Below are positions 62,974 to 64,000 of a DNA stretch of 64,000 nt, piece by piece; the stretch's first letter is position 1; every line of letters begins with the position of its first letter. A program made the position numbers and the translations under genes. The notes under the pieces are model-generated. The model did no database searches and was not told where the DNA came from. It saw only the letters and a list, made by a program, of their open reading frames with translations. The stretch comes from Desulfatibacillum sp. (GTDB lineage Bacteria; Desulfobacterota; Desulfobacteria; Desulfobacterales; SpSt-501), in NCBI GenBank assembly GCA_020725555.1, contig DYEU01000034.1, forward strand, positions 62,001 through 126,000, in the 5' to 3' direction.

Positions 62974-63960
62974 ATGCCCGACCAGATCCTCAGCCAGGAA
63001 GAAATCGACGCCCTCCTCTCGGCGATGGACCGGGGGGACGTCGACCTCGAGCCCGCCAAGGGGGAAAGCGAGGCCAAGCCCTACAACCTGACCTCGCAGA
63101 ACATCATGCTGCGCGACCAGTTCAGCGCGCTCGAGGAGGTCTACGACAAGTTCGGGGCCCTGCTCACCGGTTCGCTCTCGGCCCTGCTGCAGCGCAGCGT
63201 CGAGGTCGCGTTCGTCTCCACCGAGATGGTGAAGTACCAGGAATGCATCAGCGCCTTTTCCGCGCCGACGAGCTTCATCATCTTCTCCATGGAGCCGCTC
63301 ATCGGCTCGGCGCTTCTGGCGATCGAGCCGAACCTCGTCTTTTCCCTGATCGACATGATGTTCGGCGGCAAGGGCAAGCCCCTCAACCGCGTGCGGGAGT
63401 TCACCGCGGTCGAGCAGCGCATGATCCTGCGCCTGGCGGGCGAGATTCTCGAGCAGCTGCAGCAGGCCTGGCGGCTCGTCCACCCCGTGACGATCGGCAT
63501 CAAGAAGACCGAGACCAAGCCCGACTACGTGCATCTGGTGTCCCCGCACGACATGATGGTCGTGATCGTCTTTTCCATCAAGAGCAAGGAGTACACGGGG
63601 AACCTGCATTTCTGCATCTCCTACCTGATGCTCGAGCCGATCAAGGACAAGCTCTCCCACAAGTACCTGCGCGAGCGGGACATCGAGAACACCTGGAGCC
63701 TCCCGCTGCAGCGGCTGATCCGCGAGGTGCCGGTGACGCTCGTCGCCGAGCTCGGCCGCACCCAGGCCACGATCGGCCGCATCCTGAGCCTCCAGGTGGA
63801 CGACGTGCTGATGCTGCCGACCGGGCCCGAGGACGCGATCGTCCTCAGCATCGATCACGTGCCCAAATACCTGGCGTACCCCGGGGTGATGAAGGGCAAC
63901 CGGGCCGTTGAGATCGCATCCCGGATCCTGCCCCCGGGGGAAGGCGAGGCGCACCCATGA
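62974..63960 (+). CDS. fliM: Flagellar motor switch protein FliM
   Basis: This 328-residue protein starts at ATG 62974. The N-terminal CheY-binding peptide QILSQEEIDALLSA is diagnostic. The middle CheC-like domain has MMFGGKGKPLNRVREFTAVE, and the C-terminal SPOA domain carries LGRTQATIGRILSLQVDDVL. FliM is the CheY-P receptor and part of the C ring. Its TGA overlaps the fliN start (ATGA). Confidence 0.97.
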   Translation: MPDQILSQEEIDALLSAMDRGDVDLEPAKGESEAKPYNLTSQNIMLRDQFSALEEVYDKFGALLTGSLSALLQRSVEVAFVSTEMVKYQECISAFSAPTSFIIFSMEPLIGSALLAIEPNLVFSLIDMMFGGKGKPLNRVREFTAVEQRMILRLAGEILEQLQQAWRLVHPVTIGIKKTETKPDYVHLVSPHDMMVVIVFSIKSKEYTGNLHFCISYLMLEPIKDKLSHKYLRERDIENTWSLPLQRLIREVPVTLVAELGRTQATIGRILSLQVDDVLMLPTGPEDAIVLSIDHVPKYLAYPGVMKGNRAVEIASRILPPGEGEAHP

Positions 63961-64000
63961 CCACGGCGAACGAAACCCGGCCGCCCGCCGACGGCGGCGC
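63957..64000 (+). CDS. fliN: Probable start of fliN, cut by window edge
   Basis: ATG 63957 overlaps the fliM stop and opens a frame that continues to the end of the window (14 complete codons, Thr/Pro/Ala-rich). fliN follows fliM in most flagellar operons, and FliN starts often have such a flexible N-terminus. The identification rests on context only, because no conserved residue is visible yet. Confidence 0.5.
   Translation, partial: MTTANETRPPADGG

Overview
The window is 64 kb of very GC-rich bacterial chromosome, coding on both strands with tight gene packing and many 4-base ATGA overlaps. No rRNA, tRNA, CRISPR array or insertion sequence was recognised. The gene content (TRAP transporters, QmoA/QmoB/HdrD-like iron-sulfur flavoproteins with a probable selenocysteine, sigma-54-driven flagellar genes, FlaF/FlbT with a short alphaproteobacterial-type flagellin) suggests a flagellated Gram-negative from Desulfobacterota or another deep proteobacterial-grade lineage. 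The sequence alone does not fix the phylum.

Region 1 (1-12.7 kb, plus strand): two GNAT acetyltransferases and a class IV aminotransferase, then a catabolic cluster. The cluster has a GntR regulator with a palindromic operator, a metal-dependent amidohydrolase, two complete three-gene TRAP uptake systems (dctPQM twice), an XdhC-type molybdenum-hydroxylase maturation factor and an MFS transporter.

Region 2 (12.7-17.2 kb, minus strand): a four-gene, translationally coupled redox operon. It encodes an isochorismatase-like hydrolase, a QmoA/HdrA-like flavoprotein, a QmoB-like protein ending in an MvhD domain, and an HdrD/DsrK-like protein with two ferredoxin clusters and a CCG domain. The last gene is interrupted by an in-frame TGA exactly where the family has the Cys of ECGHAY, followed by a SECIS-like hairpin, so it is annotated as a selenoprotein.

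Region 3 (17.3-29.3 kb, plus strand): housekeeping genes. These are an ABC ATPase, der, rarA, a thiolase, a 51-residue membrane protein, gyrA, gpsA, radC, a Cys-motif small protein, a TVP38/DedA-like membrane protein and an unrecognised 353-residue protein.

Region 4 (29.3-43.8 kb): a surface or flagellar modification island of visibly lower GC. It has a TPR plus Ig-like protein (minus strand, sigma-28-type promoter), then three very large proteins: a 1970-residue sulfotransferase/TPR/RgpF/HAD/methyltransferase fusion behind a sigma-54-type promoter, a 1600-residue triple glycosyltransferase with TPRs, and a 657-residue TPR-GT2-TPR paralogue.

Region 5 (43.9-64 kb): flagella and motility. First comes a minus-strand block of flagellin, flbT and flaF, then a small DUF3391-like protein, an HDOD protein, CheX and a receiver-STAS protein, and two sigma-54 activators. 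The basal body and hook genes follow in three sigma-54-type units: flgB-flgC-fliE-fliF-fliG-fliH-fliI-fliJ, fliK-flgD-flgE-swrD, and fliL-fliM-fliN, with fliN running off the window. Seven sequence-level promoter matches (four sigma-54, three sigma-28) link the modification island and the motility genes into one apparent flagellar regulon.
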